Source: Pseudomonadota bacterium
Lineage (GTDB): Bacteria > Pseudomonadota > Gammaproteobacteria > Burkholderiales > Burkholderiaceae_C
Assembly (NCBI GenBank): GCA_018241405.1
Contig: JAFEDY010000030.1
Coordinates: 53,791 to 117,790, forward strand
Length of the DNA: 64,000 nucleotides
Reading direction: 5' to 3'
This document shows, one piece after another, positions 63,882 through 64,000 of this stretch. The number at the start of each line of letters is the position of its first letter. Within the stretch, counting starts at the first letter, position 1. The position numbers and the translations under genes were made by a program. The notes below the pieces were generated by a model. It did no database searches. It was not told the origin of the DNA and worked only from the letters and a program-made list of their open reading frames with translations.

Positions 63882-64000
63882 ATGGCTTCCAATCCACCAC
63901 GCGTCGCCATGGTGGCCGGCGAGACATCCGGCGACCTGCTCGCCGGCCTGCTGCTGGACGGCCTGCGCGCCCAATGGCCCGGCGTGGCCAGCATGGGCAT
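63882..64000 (+). CDS. lpxB: Lipid-A-disaccharide synthase (partial, 5' end only)
   Basis: The first 39 full codons are present: MASNPPRVAMVAGETSGDLL and then LLDGLRAQWPG. VAGETSGDLLA is the conserved LpxB opening, and the gene follows lpxA by 15 bp as usual. It joins UDP-diacylglucosamine and lipid X. It runs off the right edge of the window. Confidence 0.9.
   Translation, partial: MASNPPRVAMVAGETSGDLLAGLLLDGLRAQWPGVASMG

Overview
The window looks like a chromosomal piece of a high-GC betaproteobacterium, most probably Burkholderiales, family Comamonadaceae. Three things point there: the rpsB-tsf-pyrH-frr-uppS-cdsA-dxr-rseP-bamA-skp-lpxD-fabZ-lpxA-lpxB block in its usual betaproteobacterial order; a 3-alpha-hydroxysteroid dehydrogenase and a ketosteroid isomerase that closely resemble (from memory) the Comamonas testosteroni enzymes, down to the numbering of the catalytic residues; and several copies of an 'ATAGCTGC..GCGCTT' palindromic repeat of a kind I associate with that family.

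Bases 1-30033 are a steroid-catabolism island. A leftward run of 13 tightly packed genes (19264 down to 4394) encodes steroid acyl side-chain degradation: two CoA ligases, two complementary acyl-CoA dehydrogenase pairs, a MaoC hydratase, a MaoC-DUF35 fusion, a thiolase-fold aldolase, an SDR, a metallo-beta-lactamase hydrolase, an MFS permease and an EthD-like protein. To its left lie a truncated aldehyde dehydrogenase, a second MFS permease, an SDR and a KshA-like Rieske oxygenase. To its right lie an enoyl-CoA hydratase, the hsdA-ksi pair, and a set of envelope proteins (DUF1329, an alkyl-sulfatase-like hydrolase, a DUF1302 outer-membrane barrel, a Ycf48-like propeller and an MMPL/RND pump). 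A 17-bp palindromic motif, (C/A)GTCY-N4-NGACG-ATG, sits in front of almost every transcription unit of this island. It ties the envelope genes to the catabolic genes and is the most interesting signal here. No transcription-factor gene lies within the island.

Bases 30166-51110 are mixed housekeeping and accessory genes: tRNA-Arg(UCU), an M14 carboxypeptidase lipoprotein, the RNA helicase rhlE, the ABC-F factor ettA, a TAXI solute-binding protein with a P1 peptidase, a small copper-type cluster (cupredoxin, DUF411), a YitT protein, a Zn/Cd/Pb P-type ATPase with DUF3703 and a divergent MerR regulator, an MCE lipid-transport trio without an ATPase, and a PEP mutase-like / NAD(P)HX repair / amino-acid oxidase / amidase run.

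Bases 51119-64000 are the conserved translation, isoprenoid, outer-membrane assembly and lipid A block, running off the right edge inside lpxB. There is no phage, insertion sequence, CRISPR array or rRNA, and no gene-free stretch above 300 bases. Everything was read by eye; family assignments come from motifs and memory, without database searches.
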